A stretch of 64,000 nucleotides of DNA from Streptomyces ardesiacus (GCF_003112575.1 NZ_BEWC01000007.1:372001-436000), one strand, 5' to 3'. Positions 26,300 to 34,989 are shown, counted from the stretch's first letter. Translations and numbers: made by a program. The notes: a model not told the origin generated them from the sequence alone.

Positions 26300-28924
26300 C
26301 TACGCCTCCGGCAGCTTCTCCAGCTGCGCGGTGATGCGGGCGATGTCCTCGTCCGCCTTGGCGAGGCGGCCCCGGATCTTGTCCACGACCTGGTCCGGCG
26401 CCTTCGCCAGGAACGCCTCGTTGCCGAGCTTGGCGTTCGCCTGGGCCTTCTCCTTCTCGGCCGCGGCGAGGTCCTTCGCCAGCCGCTTGCGCTCGGCGGC
26501 GAAGTCGATGACCCCGGAGAGGTCGAGGGCCACCTCGACGCCCGCGACCGGCAGCGTCGCCGTCGCCGTGAAGGCGTCGCCCTCCGGCTGGAGCCGCAGC
26601 AGCTGCCGGACGGCCGCCTCGTGGGCCGCGAGCGCGCTGCCCGCGAGGGTCAGCCGGGCCGGGACCCGCTGGCCGGGCTGGAGGCCCTGGTCGGCGCGGA
26701 AGCGGCGGACCTCGGTGATCACCGACTGCAGCGTCTCGATCTCCCGCTCGGCGTCCGCGTCCCGGAAGCCCGAGTCGGTGGGCCACTCGGCGATGACGAC
26801 CGACTCGCCGCCCGTGAGCGTCGTCCACAGCGTCTCGGTGACGAAGGGGACGACCGGGTGGAGGAGACGCAGCGTCACGTCCAGGACCTCCCCCAGGACG
26901 CGCTGGGAGACCTCGGCGGCCTCGCCGCCCGCCTGGAAGGTGGTCTTGGACAGCTCGACGTACCAGTCGAAGACCTCGTCCCAGGCGAAGTGGAACAGGG
27001 CGTCGGAGAGCTTCGCGAACTGGTAGTCCTCGTAGTACGCGTCGACCTCGGCGACCACCGAGTTGAGCCGGGAGAGGATCCAGCGGTCCGTGGACGACAT
27101 CTTCGACGCGTCCGGCAGCGGGCCCTGGACCGTCGCGCCGTTCATCAGGGCGAAACGGGTGGCGTTCCAGATCTTGTTGGCGAAGTTCCGGGAGCCCTGG
27201 ACCCAGTCCTCGCCGATCGGGACGTCGACGCCCGGGTTGGCGCCGCGCGCGAGGGTGAAGCGGAGGGCGTCGGAGCCGTACTTGTCCATCCAGTCCAGCG
27301 GGTTGACCACGTTCCCGAAGGACTTGGACATCTTCTTGCCGTTCTGGTCACGGACCATGCCGTGCAGGGCGATGGTGTGGAACGGCGGGGTGCCGTCCAT
27401 CGCGTAGAGGCCGAACATCATCATCCGGGCGACCCAGAAGAAGAGGATGTCGTAGCCGGTGACCAGGACGGAGTTCGGGTAGAACTTCGCGAGCGACTCG
27501 GTCTGCACGGGCCAGCCGAGCGTGGAGAAGGGCCACAGGCCGGAGGAGAACCAGGTGTCCAGGACGTCGGGGTCCTGGTGCCAGCCCTCGCCGCTCGGCG
27601 GCTCCTCGTCGGGGCCGACGCAGACGACCTCGCCCGCGGGGCCGTACCAGACGGGGATGCGGTGGCCCCACCAGAGCTGGCGCGAGATGCACCAGTCGTG
27701 GAGGTTGTCGACCCAGTCGAAGTACCGCTTCTCCATCTCCTGCGGGTGGATCGTGACCCTGCCGTCGCGGACCGCGTCACCGGCGGCCTTCGCGAGCGGG
27801 CCGACCTTGACCCACCACTGCATGGACAGGCGCGGCTCGATGGTGGTCTTGCAGCGCGAGCAGTGGCCGACGGAGTGGACGTAGGGCCGCTTCTCGGCGA
27901 CGATCCGGCCCTCGGCGCGCAGCGCGGCGACGATGGCGGAGCGGGCCTCGAGGCGGTCCAGGCCCTGGAAGGGGCCGTGGGCGGTGATGACGGCGTGCTC
28001 GTCCATCACGGCGATGGCGGGCAGGTTGTGCCGCTGGCCGATCTCGAAGTCGTTCGGGTCGTGGGCGGGCGTCACCTTGACGGCGCCGGTGCCGAACTCG
28101 GGGTCGACGTGCTCGTCGGCGACGACGGGGATGGAGCGCTCGGTCAGCGGCAGCTTGATGAGCTTGCCGACCAGGTGCTTGTAGCGCTCGTCCTCGGGGT
28201 GGACGGCGACGGCGGTGTCGCCGAGCATCGTCTCCGCGCGGGTGGTGGCGACGACGATGGTCTCGTCGCCCTCCCCGTACTTCATGGAGACCAGTTCGCC
28301 GTCGTCGTCCTGGTACTCGACCTCGATGTCGGAGATGGCCGTCAGGCAGCGCGGGCACCAGTTGATGATGCGCTCGGCGCGGTAGATCAGCTCGTCGTCG
28401 TAGAGGCGCTTGAAGATGGTCTGGACGGCCTGGGACAGGCCCTCGTCCATGGTGAACCGCTCGCGCGACCACGCGACGCCGTCGCCGAGGCGGCGCATCT
28501 GGCCGCTGATCTGGCCGCCGGACTCGGCCTTCCACTGCCAGACCCGCTCGACGAAGGCCTCCCGGCCCAGGTCGTGCCGGGACTTGCCCTCCTTGCCCAG
28601 TTCGCGCTCGACGACGTTCTGCGTGGCGATGCCGGCGTGGTCCATGCCGGGCTGCCACAGCGTCTCGTGGCCCTGCATGCGCTTGCGGCGGGTCAGGGCG
28701 TCGATGAGCGTGTGCTCGAAGGCGTGCCCGAGGTGCAGGCTGCCCGTGACGTTCGGCGGCGGGATGACGACGGTGTACGGCGGCTTGTCGCTCTTCGCGT
28801 CGGCCTCGAAGTAACCCCGTTCTACCCAGCGCTCGTACAGCTGCCCCTCTACCTCGGCCGGCGTGTACTGGGTCGGCAGTTCGGTGGTGGGTGCGGGCTG
28901 CGGCTGCTGAGAGTTCTCGGTCAC
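26300..28924 (-). CDS. valS: Valyl-tRNA synthetase
   Basis: An 874-aa class I aminoacyl-tRNA synthetase charging tRNA-Val. It starts at GTG 28924 (VTENSQQPQP), after an in-frame region that does not resemble the family. The HIGH motif is HLGH at 64-67 and KMSKS is in GKKMSKSFGN near 530. The editing domain lies between them, and the anticodon-binding domain follows. The last 70 residues form the coiled-coil arm (ERKRLAKDLAAAEKEKAQAN) typical of ValRS. No T-box leader was seen in the 137 nt shared with the divergent gene. It is followed by folC. Confidence 0.98.
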   Translation of the reverse strand: MTENSQQPQPAPTTELPTQYTPAEVEGQLYERWVERGYFEADAKSDKPPYTVVIPPPNVTGSLHLGHAFEHTLIDALTRRKRMQGHETLWQPGMDHAGIATQNVVERELGKEGKSRHDLGREAFVERVWQWKAESGGQISGQMRRLGDGVAWSRERFTMDEGLSQAVQTIFKRLYDDELIYRAERIINWCPRCLTAISDIEVEYQDDDGELVSMKYGEGDETIVVATTRAETMLGDTAVAVHPEDERYKHLVGKLIKLPLTERSIPVVADEHVDPEFGTGAVKVTPAHDPNDFEIGQRHNLPAIAVMDEHAVITAHGPFQGLDRLEARSAIVAALRAEGRIVAEKRPYVHSVGHCSRCKTTIEPRLSMQWWVKVGPLAKAAGDAVRDGRVTIHPQEMEKRYFDWVDNLHDWCISRQLWWGHRIPVWYGPAGEVVCVGPDEEPPSGEGWHQDPDVLDTWFSSGLWPFSTLGWPVQTESLAKFYPNSVLVTGYDILFFWVARMMMFGLYAMDGTPPFHTIALHGMVRDQNGKKMSKSFGNVVNPLDWMDKYGSDALRFTLARGANPGVDVPIGEDWVQGSRNFANKIWNATRFALMNGATVQGPLPDASKMSSTDRWILSRLNSVVAEVDAYYEDYQFAKLSDALFHFAWDEVFDWYVELSKTTFQAGGEAAEVSQRVLGEVLDVTLRLLHPVVPFVTETLWTTLTGGESVVIAEWPTDSGFRDADAEREIETLQSVITEVRRFRADQGLQPGQRVPARLTLAGSALAAHEAAVRQLLRLQPEGDAFTATATLPVAGVEVALDLSGVIDFAAERKRLAKDLAAAEKEKAQANAKLGNEAFLAKAPDQVVDKIRGRLAKADEDIARITAQLEKLPEA

Positions 28925-29061
28925 GGGGGTCAGTTTACGGGCGTCACGGCCCTGTCCCGAAACTCGTTTCCTTTGTAACGGTGCGGCCCCCGATGACCTG
29001 CGCACGCCGGCTCTGGGTCAGGATGTCAGAACCACGTAAGCATCTGGAGGGGAACCCAGTA

Positions 29062-30066
29062 ATGAGTCACAACCAGCCGGGCCCGTACGGCGGGCAGCCC
29101 CAGCAGCCCGGACCGTACGGCCAGCCGGGACCGTACGGCCAGCAGCCGCCGCAGGCCCCCCAGCCCGGCTACGGCTACCCCCAGCAGACGCCTCCCCCGC
29201 AGCCCGGCTACGGCTACCCGCAGCAGCCCCAGCAGGGCGGCGTCCCGCCGCAGGCTCCCCCGTACGGCCAGCAGCCGCCCTACGGCCAGCAGCCCCCGTA
29301 CGGCCAGCAGCCGCCCTACGGTCAGCAGCCGTACGGCATGCCGCAGCCCCCGGCTCCGGGCGGCGGCAAGAAGAAGACGGGCCTGATCATCGCCGGGGTG
29401 GCCGTCGTGGCGGCGCTCGGCGTGGGCGCGTACTTCGTGTTCGGCGGGGGCGGCGGCGCGGGCGGCGGCCTGAAGGACGACGGCGCGCACAAGCTGACGA
29501 CGCCCGCGAAGGCGCTCGGCGAGTACACGAAGTTCCAGGGCCAGGAGAGCAACGACTCCGACACGGCCAAGGACATGACGAAGAGCGGCGTCAAGAACGG
29601 TACCGCCGTCGTCGCGCAGTGGTCGACCGCCGACCTCAGCGGCTTCGACCCCGAGGACCCGTCGACCGCGCCCGACCAGTCGGAGCTGCTGACCGCCAAG
29701 GGCTTCACGATGCTCGGCGGTTACGGCACGATCGACGACCCCCAGGCGGTCCTGGACAAGTTCTTCGCGAACATCCAGAAGCAGGTCAAGGAGAGCTCCA
29801 CCGGCAACACCGGCGGCATGCAGAACGCCGAGCTGGTCGGCGAGCCCGAGGAGGTCGAGATCGACGGCACGGTCGCCAAGTGCCAGGCGACCAAGGCCAC
29901 CAACGGGCTCACCAAGAAGGAGTCGACCGACTGGTTCTGCGCCTGGGCCGACTACAGCACGGTCGCCATGGTCTCCCCGGGCGACAACTCCGGTACCGGG
30001 GTCGGCAAGGAGACGGCGATCGACATCACGAAGCGGCTGCGGGACGAGGTCCGCGTCAAGTCCTGA
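29062..30066 (+). CDS. Membrane-anchored protein with Pro/Gln/Tyr-rich cytosolic repeats
   Basis: A 334-aa protein starting at ATG 29062 behind GGAGGGGA. Residues 1-105 are a low-complexity head built of PYGQQP and QPGYGYP units. A single membrane span follows at about 109-130 (TGLIIAGVAVVAALGVGAYFVF). A glycine linker leads into an outside domain of about 190 residues with two cysteines (AKCQATK and WFCAWADY) that may form a disulfide. Such heads are common on actinobacterial membrane proteins and may phase-separate or bind partners. I recognise no enzyme motif. It is divergent from valS and convergent with clpX across a strong terminator. Confidence 0.8.
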   Translation: MSHNQPGPYGGQPQQPGPYGQPGPYGQQPPQAPQPGYGYPQQTPPPQPGYGYPQQPQQGGVPPQAPPYGQQPPYGQQPPYGQQPPYGQQPYGMPQPPAPGGGKKKTGLIIAGVAVVAALGVGAYFVFGGGGGAGGGLKDDGAHKLTTPAKALGEYTKFQGQESNDSDTAKDMTKSGVKNGTAVVAQWSTADLSGFDPEDPSTAPDQSELLTAKGFTMLGGYGTIDDPQAVLDKFFANIQKQVKESSTGNTGGMQNAELVGEPEEVEIDGTVAKCQATKATNGLTKKESTDWFCAWADYSTVAMVSPGDNSGTGVGKETAIDITKRLRDEVRVKS

Positions 30067-30082
30067 CGCGCGGGACGGCACA

Positions 30083-30119
30083 GCGGAAGGGGCCCGGTCG
30101 ACGACCGGGCCCCTTCCGC
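30083..30119. terminator. Bidirectional terminator between the membrane protein gene and clpX
   Basis: An 18-bp palindrome, GCGGAAGGGGCCCGGTCG at 30083-30100 pairing with 30102-30119, sits between two convergent stops (30066 and 30133). Confidence 0.88.
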
Positions 30120-30132
30120 ATGGCTGTTTCGC

Positions 30133-31419
30133 CTACGCCGTCTTCTGCTCGCCCGAGCCGCGTCCCCGCGCATCCCGCGGGATGAGCGTCGGGTTGACGT
30201 TGGAGAGGACCACGTCCGCCGTGATGACGACGCGGGCCACGTCCTTGCGGGACGGGACCTCGTACATCACGCCCTGGAGGACTTCCTCCATGATGGCGCG
30301 CAGGCCGCGGGCGCCGGTCTGGCGGAGGATGGCCTGGTCGGCGATGGCCTCCAGGGCACCGCGCTCGAAGTCCAGCTCCACGCCGTCGAGTTCGAAGAGG
30401 CGCTCGTACTGCTTGACCAGCGCGTTGCGCGGCTCGACGAGGATCTGGAGGAGCGCCTCGCGGTCCAGGTTGTGCACCGAGGTGATGACGGGCAGCCGTC
30501 CGATGAACTCGGGGATCATGCCGAACTTGACCAGGTCCTCCGGCATGACCTGCTCGAACTGGTCCTTGGACTCGATCTCCCGCTTGGAGCGGATCTGCGC
30601 GCCGAAGCCGATGCCCTTGGCGCCGGCCCGGCCCTCGATGATCTTCTCCAGGCCCGCGAAGGCACCGCCCACGATGAACAGCACGTTCGTCGTGTCGATC
30701 TGGATGAACTCCTGGTGCGGGTGCTTGCGGCCGCCCTGGGGCGGGACGGAGGCCGTGGTGCCCTCCAGGATCTTCAGCAGGGCCTGCTGGACGCCCTCGC
30801 CGGACACGTCGCGCGTGATGGAGGGGTTTTCACTCTTCCGCGCGACCTTGTCGATCTCGTCGATGTAGATGATCCCGGTCTCGGCCTTCTTGACGTCGTA
30901 GTCCGCGGCCTGGATCAGCTTCAGCAGGATGTTCTCGACGTCCTCGCCGACGTATCCCGCCTCGGTGAGCGCCGTGGCGTCGGCGATCGCGAACGGGACG
31001 TTCAGCATGCGGGCGAGGGTCTGGGCGAGGAGGGTCTTGCCGGAGCCGGTGGGGCCCAGCAGGAGGATGTTGGACTTCGCCAGCTCGATGGCGTCCTCGC
31101 GGCCCTGGGCGCCGCCGTTCTCGCCGGCCTGGACCCGCTTGTAGTGGTTGTACACCGCGACGGAGAGGGCCTTCTTCGCCGCCTCCTGGCCGACCACGTA
31201 GCTTTCGAGGAACTCGTAGATCTCGCGGGGCTTAGGGAGCTCCTCCCAGCGCACCTCGCTGGTCTCCGCGAGCTCTTCCTCGATGATCTCGTTGCAGAGG
31301 TCGATGCACTCGTCGCAGATGTACACACCGGGCCCTGCGATGAGCTTCTTGACCTGCTTCTGGCTCTTCCCGCAGAACGAGCACTTGAGCAGATCGCCGC
31401 CGTCACCGATGCGTGCCAC
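30133..31419 (-). CDS. clpX: ClpX, ATP-dependent unfoldase of the Clp protease
   Basis: A 428-aa AAA+ unfoldase. An N-terminal zinc-binding domain has C13, C16, C35 and C38. Walker A is GPTGSGKT at 122-129, and Walker B is IIYIDEIDK. The pore loop follows the standard GYVGEDVEN pattern. The ClpP-docking loop IGFGAQI is present. It feeds tagged or folded proteins to ClpP rings. The GTG at 31419 follows GGGGAAG. It is downstream of clpP1clpP2 but separated by a strong palindrome, so it is probably a separate transcription unit, unlike many Gram-negative clpPX operons. Confidence 0.98.
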   Translation of the reverse strand: MARIGDGGDLLKCSFCGKSQKQVKKLIAGPGVYICDECIDLCNEIIEEELAETSEVRWEELPKPREIYEFLESYVVGQEAAKKALSVAVYNHYKRVQAGENGGAQGREDAIELAKSNILLLGPTGSGKTLLAQTLARMLNVPFAIADATALTEAGYVGEDVENILLKLIQAADYDVKKAETGIIYIDEIDKVARKSENPSITRDVSGEGVQQALLKILEGTTASVPPQGGRKHPHQEFIQIDTTNVLFIVGGAFAGLEKIIEGRAGAKGIGFGAQIRSKREIESKDQFEQVMPEDLVKFGMIPEFIGRLPVITSVHNLDREALLQILVEPRNALVKQYERLFELDGVELDFERGALEAIADQAILRQTGARGLRAIMEEVLQGVMYEVPSRKDVARVVITADVVLSNVNPTLIPRDARGRGSGEQKTA

Positions 31420-31537
31420 GGTGTGCTTCCCCTTCGCCTGGGAGACTCCCGGACGTCGACGTCACGTCAACGGCGGGCGGACTCCTGGTGCTGCCTTATG
31501 TCCGACGGTACCTTGCCGGGCCCCTCGTCCGGGCCCC

Positions 31538-31585
31538 CCTTGGCACGGTTCGCTTTGACGTGAATCGCGTCAAACCGTGCCAAGG
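31538..31585. terminator. Large palindrome between clpP2 and clpX
   Basis: Thirteen-base perfect arms CCTTGGCACGGTT and AACCGTGCCAAGG (31538-31550, 31573-31585) enclose a second inverted repeat, TTTGACG-N7-CGTCAAA (31554-31574). It begins 26 nt past the clpP2 stop and also lies in the clpX upstream region, so it can act as the clpP1P2 terminator, as an operator for clpX, or both. Confidence 0.75.
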
Positions 31586-31610
31586 AGCGGCAGACGATAC
31601 AGCCTCCCGC

Positions 31611-32291
31611 CTAGCGGAGAGAGGAGTTGTCCATCTTCCGGGTGGTGATGATCTGGTCGATCAGGCCGTAGGCCAGCGAGTCCTCGGCCGTGAGGATCTT
31701 GTCGCGCTCGATGTCCTCGCGGATCTTCTCGACCGGCGTGGTGGAGTGCTTGGCCAGCATCTCCTCGAGCTGCGAGCGCATCCGCAGGATCTCGTTGGCG
31801 GCGATCTCCAGGTCGGAGACCTGGCCGCGGCCGGTCTCGCTGTACGGCTGGTGGATCAGGACGCGGGCGTTCGGCAGCGCCATGCGCTTGCCCGGCGTGC
31901 CGGCGGCCAGCAGGACGGCGGCGGCGGAGGCGGCCTGCCCCATGCACACCGTCTGGATGTCGGGCTTCACGTACTGCATCGTGTCGTAGATGGCCGTGAG
32001 CGCGGTGAAGGAGCCGCCGGGGCTGTTGATGTAGATCGAGATGTCCCGGTCGGGGTCCATCGACTCCAGGCACAGCAACTGCGCCATGACGTCGTTGGCC
32101 GAGGCGTCGTCGATCTGGACGCCGAGGAAGATCACGCGCTCCTCGAAGAGCTTCGCGTACGGGTCGTACTCGCGCACGCCCTGCGAGGTGCGCTCGACGA
32201 AGCGCGGGATGACGTACCGGGACTCGGCGGAGGGGCCGGTGTACTCGGCGCGCGAGCGGTCGTACAGGCCGCTGCCGGGGAAGTCGTTCAC
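31611..32291 (-). CDS. clpP2: ClpP2, ATP-dependent Clp protease proteolytic subunit
   Basis: A 226-aa serine protease subunit. The GTG at 32291 follows GGAGACACT and gives VNDFPGSGLYDRSRAEY. The catalytic triad is S122 (GQAASAAA), H147 (LIHQPY) and D197 (IERDKIL). The propeptide-like N-terminal 35 residues are longer than in E. coli ClpP. Actinobacterial ClpP1 and ClpP2 form mixed double rings served by ClpX and ClpC. It follows clpP1 after 50 nt in one operon. Ordering (clpP1 first, clpP2 second) matches Streptomyces. Confidence 0.96.
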   Translation of the reverse strand: MNDFPGSGLYDRSRAEYTGPSAESRYVIPRFVERTSQGVREYDPYAKLFEERVIFLGVQIDDASANDVMAQLLCLESMDPDRDISIYINSPGGSFTALTAIYDTMQYVKPDIQTVCMGQAASAAAVLLAAGTPGKRMALPNARVLIHQPYSETGRGQVSDLEIAANEILRMRSQLEEMLAKHSTTPVEKIREDIERDKILTAEDSLAYGLIDQIITTRKMDNSSLR

Positions 32292-32341
32292 AGTGTCTCC
32301 TGTAAAGGGGCTGAGGCGGTCGGCTCGGGGCGGGGGATGGC

Positions 32342-32959
32342 TCAGGCGCCCGTGCCGCCGCCGCCCGGCATGCCGGCGGCCGTGGCGATGACGTCGTCGA
32401 TGAGGCCGTACTCCTTGGCCTCGAAGGCGTCGAACCAGCGGTCGCGGTCCGAGTCGCGGGTGATCTGCTCGACCGTCTGGCCGGTGTGCTGAGAGGTGAG
32501 CTCGGCCATGCGCTTCTTGGTGTGCAGCAGTCGCTCGGCGTGGATCTTGATGTCCGAGGCCGAACCGGCGAGGCCGGCGGAGGGCTGGTGGATCAGGATC
32601 TCCGCGTTCGGCAGCGCGAAGCGCTTGCCGGGGGTGCCCGCGCTGAGCAGGAACTGCCCCATGGAGGCCGCGAGGCCCATCGCGATCGTCACCACGTCGT
32701 TCTTGATGTACTGCATGGTGTCGTAGATCGCCATGCCGGCCGTGATCGAACCGCCCGGGCTGTTGATGTACAGGAAGATGTCCTTGTCCGGGTCGGACGC
32801 GAGGAGCAGCAGCTGTGCGGTGATCTTGTTCGCAATGTCGTCGTCGACCGGCTGGCCGAGGAAGATGATCCGCTCGCCGAGCAGTCGGTTGTAGACCTGG
32901 TCGCCGAGGCCGCCACCGATGGAGGGCTCGCCGGCGGCTGAGGGCATCAGATTCGTCAC
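32342..32959 (-). CDS. clpP1: ClpP1, ATP-dependent Clp protease proteolytic subunit
   Basis: A 205-aa serine protease subunit starting at GTG 32959 (VTNLMPSAAGEPSIGGGLGD) after AGGTGG. An ATG 96 nt earlier is in frame but gives a poorly conserved extension. The triad is S99 (MGLAASMG), H124 (ILIHQPSAG) and D173 (DSDRDRWF). In Streptomyces the clpP1P2 operon is the main Clp protease set and affects aerial development, and ClgR activates it. A ClgR-like box lies about 150 bp upstream, with a TAGGGT -10-like hexamer between. Confidence 0.96.
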   Translation of the reverse strand: MTNLMPSAAGEPSIGGGLGDQVYNRLLGERIIFLGQPVDDDIANKITAQLLLLASDPDKDIFLYINSPGGSITAGMAIYDTMQYIKNDVVTIAMGLAASMGQFLLSAGTPGKRFALPNAEILIHQPSAGLAGSASDIKIHAERLLHTKKRMAELTSQHTGQTVEQITRDSDRDRWFDAFEAKEYGLIDDVIATAAGMPGGGGTGA

Positions 32960-33057
32960 GTATCCACCTGCTCGTCTTACGACGGCGCCGGGCCGTCTCA
33001 CGTTTCCCTGCGGGGCTGGAGCCGCTTTCGGGGACTCCCCTGCCCTCGTATTCATGG

Positions 33058-33063
33058 ACCCTA
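33058..33063 (-). promoter_or_regulatory. Candidate -10 box of the clpP1P2 promoter
   Basis: TAGGGT on the minus strand, with no TTG-type -35 at the right distance. A weak promoter of this sort would fit activation by a factor bound at the ClgR-type box about 48 bp upstream. The start point would then be near 33050, giving a leader of about 90 nt. Confidence 0.4.
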
Positions 33064-33101
33064 ACGCGGTGACCCTGCGGTGCCATCCCGGTTCTGCGGG
33101 T

Positions 33102-33115
33102 GTTCGCCTCGGGCG
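33102..33115. promoter_or_regulatory. ClgR-type operator upstream of clpP1
   Basis: GTTCGC-CTCGG-GCG matches the pattern GTTCGC-N5-GCG that I recall for ClgR binding at clp and lon promoters of Streptomyces lividans. It lies about 150 bp upstream of the clpP1 start and about 48 bp upstream of a -10-like hexamer. The regulator gene is not in this window. Confidence 0.65.
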
Positions 33116-33195
33116 TAGCGGTACGCAGGGTGCGGGTGGGGGTCTCGCCGTCGGGGTGCACGCTCGTCGCCGGGTGCGGGTCCCATCGTGGTCGC

Positions 33196-33220
33196 TCGCG
33201 CAGTTCCCCGCGCCCCTGGG
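33196..33220. repeat. Short Streptomyces intergenic repeat, copy B
   Basis: Twenty-four of 25 bases equal copy A at 26217-26241 (core GCAGTTCCCCGCGCCCCTGG). It lies beside the tig terminator. Confidence 0.7.
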
Positions 33221-33245
33221 CCGGCTGCCCGGCCGTATGCCGAAA

Positions 33246-33274
33246 GGGCCCCGGCGTCGGAACGTCCGGGGCCC
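33246..33274 (-). terminator. Terminator after tig
   Basis: GGGCCCCGG (33246-33254) and CCGGGGCCC (33266-33274) form a stem, extended past a one-base bulge by AAA/TTT. It lies 33 nt past the tig stop. Confidence 0.75.
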
Positions 33275-33306
33275 GTTTCACATCCGTCGGAGACGGCGCG
33301 AGGGGA

Positions 33307-34710
33307 TCAGCCCTCGGTCTTCTCCTCGGCCTTGTCGTCGGCCTTGTCGGCGTCGGTGGACTCGGCGGCGGCCTCGGCGGCCTCCGTCTCCTCGTCCTCC
33401 TCGTCGTCCAGGTCGACGACCTCGCCGTTGGTGTCCTTGACCGTGGCCTTCTCGACCACGGAGGCCAGGGCCTTGCCGCGGGCGACCTCGCCGACGAGGA
33501 GCGGGACCTGGCCCTGCTCGACGACGGCCTGGGCGAACTGGTCGGGGGACATGCCGGAGGAGGCGGCGCGGCGCATGAGGTGCTCGGTCAGCTCTTCCTG
33601 GCTGACGTTGAGCTTCTCCTGCTTGACCAGCTCGTCGAGGACGAACTGGGTCTTGATGCCCTTGACCGCGGCCTCGCGGGTCTCGGTCTCGAACTCCTCG
33701 GCGGTCTTGCCCTGCAGCTCGAGGTACTTCTCGAGGTCCAGGCCCATCTGGCCGAGCTGGTGGTGCTCGAGGTTGTGCTTACGGGTGTTGATCTCGTCCT
33801 CGAGGAGCTTCTCGGGGACCGGGACCTCGACCAGGTCGAGCAGCTTGTCCAGCACGCGCTCCTGGGCCTGCGTGGCCTGGTCGTACTGCTTCATGTTGGC
33901 CAGGCGCTTGCGGCTGTCGGCCTTCAGCTCGTCGAGGGTGTCGAACTCCGACGCGAGCTGCGCGAAGTCGTCGTCCAGCTCGGGCAGCTCGCGCGCGGCC
34001 ACCTGGGTGACCTTGACGGTGACCTCGGCCTCCTTGCCGGCCGCCGAGCCGCCCTTGAGCTCGGAGGTGAAGGTGGCCTCGCCGCCGGCCTCCAGGCCCG
34101 TCACGGCGTCGTCGATCCCGTCCAGCAGCTCGCCGGAGCCGATGGTGTAGGAGACGCCGTCGGCGACGCCGTCCTCGAGGACCTCGCCGTCGACCTTGGC
34201 CTGCAGGTCGATGGTGACCACGTCGCCCTCGGCGGCGGCGCGCTCGACCGGGGAGGTCGAGGCGAAGCGCTCGCGGAGCTGCTCCACGGACTTCTCGACG
34301 TCCTCGTCGGTGACCTCGACGGCGTCGACCTCGATCTCGATGCCGGAGTAGTCCGGGATCTCGATGGAGGGGCGGACGTCGACCTCGGCGGTGAAGTTCA
34401 GCGTCTCGCCGTCCTTCAGCTCCGTGATGTCGACCTCGGGCTGGCCGAGCGGGTTCAGCTCGGCCTCGTTGACCGCGTCGGTGTAGAACTTGGGAAGCGC
34501 GTCGTTGACCGCCTCCTCCAGAACCGCACCGCGGCCGAACCGCTGGTCGATGACCCGGGCCGGGATCTTGCCCTTGCGGAAGCCCTTCACCGTGACCTGC
34601 TGGTTGATCTTCTTGTACGCCGCGTCGAGGCTGTCCTTGAGCTCCTCGAAGGGCACCTCGACAGTGAGCCGAACCCGGGTCGGGTTCAGGGTCTCCACGG
34701 CGCTCTTCAC
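33307..34710 (-). CDS. tig: Trigger factor, ribosome-associated chaperone and prolyl isomerase
   Basis: A 467-aa protein starting at GTG 34710 (VKSAVETLNPTRVRLTVEVP) after GGAGACCG. The N-terminal ribosome-binding domain has the signature GFRKGKIPARVI near 43-54. The central FKBP-type PPIase domain includes EGDVVTIDLQAKVDGE. The C-terminal chaperone arms follow and a very acidic Glu/Asp/Ala tail of about 50 residues ends the protein. It meets nascent chains at the exit tunnel. Its position beside clpP1P2 and clpX is the widespread tig-clpP-clpX arrangement, linking folding and degradation. Confidence 0.97.
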   Translation of the reverse strand: MKSAVETLNPTRVRLTVEVPFEELKDSLDAAYKKINQQVTVKGFRKGKIPARVIDQRFGRGAVLEEAVNDALPKFYTDAVNEAELNPLGQPEVDITELKDGETLNFTAEVDVRPSIEIPDYSGIEIEVDAVEVTDEDVEKSVEQLRERFASTSPVERAAAEGDVVTIDLQAKVDGEVLEDGVADGVSYTIGSGELLDGIDDAVTGLEAGGEATFTSELKGGSAAGKEAEVTVKVTQVAARELPELDDDFAQLASEFDTLDELKADSRKRLANMKQYDQATQAQERVLDKLLDLVEVPVPEKLLEDEINTRKHNLEHHQLGQMGLDLEKYLELQGKTAEEFETETREAAVKGIKTQFVLDELVKQEKLNVSQEELTEHLMRRAASSGMSPDQFAQAVVEQGQVPLLVGEVARGKALASVVEKATVKDTNGEVVDLDDEEDEETEAAEAAAESTDADKADDKAEEKTEG

Positions 34711-34912
34711 GGTTCGGTCTCCTTGGTGGCTGACTTCTTGGGTTCTGCCGGAAACCAGAGTGTCCGGCGAATTTCGCCGCCCGGAGACTTCAGACGCTGA
34801 GACACACGGGCGTGCAGCTTGCATAGTAACGGCAGCGACTACACGGCCCAAAAGGCGATCGCTCGCGCTCACCGGGGAGGCCGGGGCGGTCGGCGGTCCG
34901 GCCGACGGACGG

Positions 34913-34989
34913 TGGTCGGGGTGGCGGGATTTGAACCCACGGCCTTCCGCTCCCAAAGCGGACGCGCTACCAAGCTGCGCCACACCCCG
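34913..34989 (-). tRNA. tRNA-Pro (anticodon TGG), CCA encoded
   Basis: The minus strand folds into a complete cloverleaf: acceptor CGGGGTG/CACCCCG, D arm GCGCAGCTTGGTAGCGC, anticodon stem TCCGC/GCGGA with loop TTTGGGA (anticodon TGG), and T arm with GTTCAAAT. The discriminator A and the CCA end are encoded (34913-34916). A -10-like TACCCT lies just upstream on the minus strand. No repeat of its 3' end was seen nearby, so there is no sign of an integrated element. Confidence 0.97.

Larger units (their letters stand above)
32960..33306. other. clpP1 upstream region and tig 3' region
   Basis: This 347-nt gap has no gene. It contains, from clpP1 outwards, a -10-like hexamer, a ClgR-type box, one copy of the short Streptomyces repeat and the tig terminator, each listed separately. 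Confidence 0.7.

Noticed and set aside
25115..28978. Long open frame on the plus strand across folC and valS.
   Set aside because: Reads through two well-recognised minus-strand genes; composition is that of a shadow frame.
28925..29061. T-box leader for valS.
   Set aside because: The gap is short and lacks the T-box sequence and terminator/antiterminator arms.
32960..33055. Longer ClpP1 starting at ATG 33055.
   Set aside because: The 32 extra residues are not conserved in character, and the GTG at 32959 has a good ribosome site. The extension would overlap the leader of the activated promoter.
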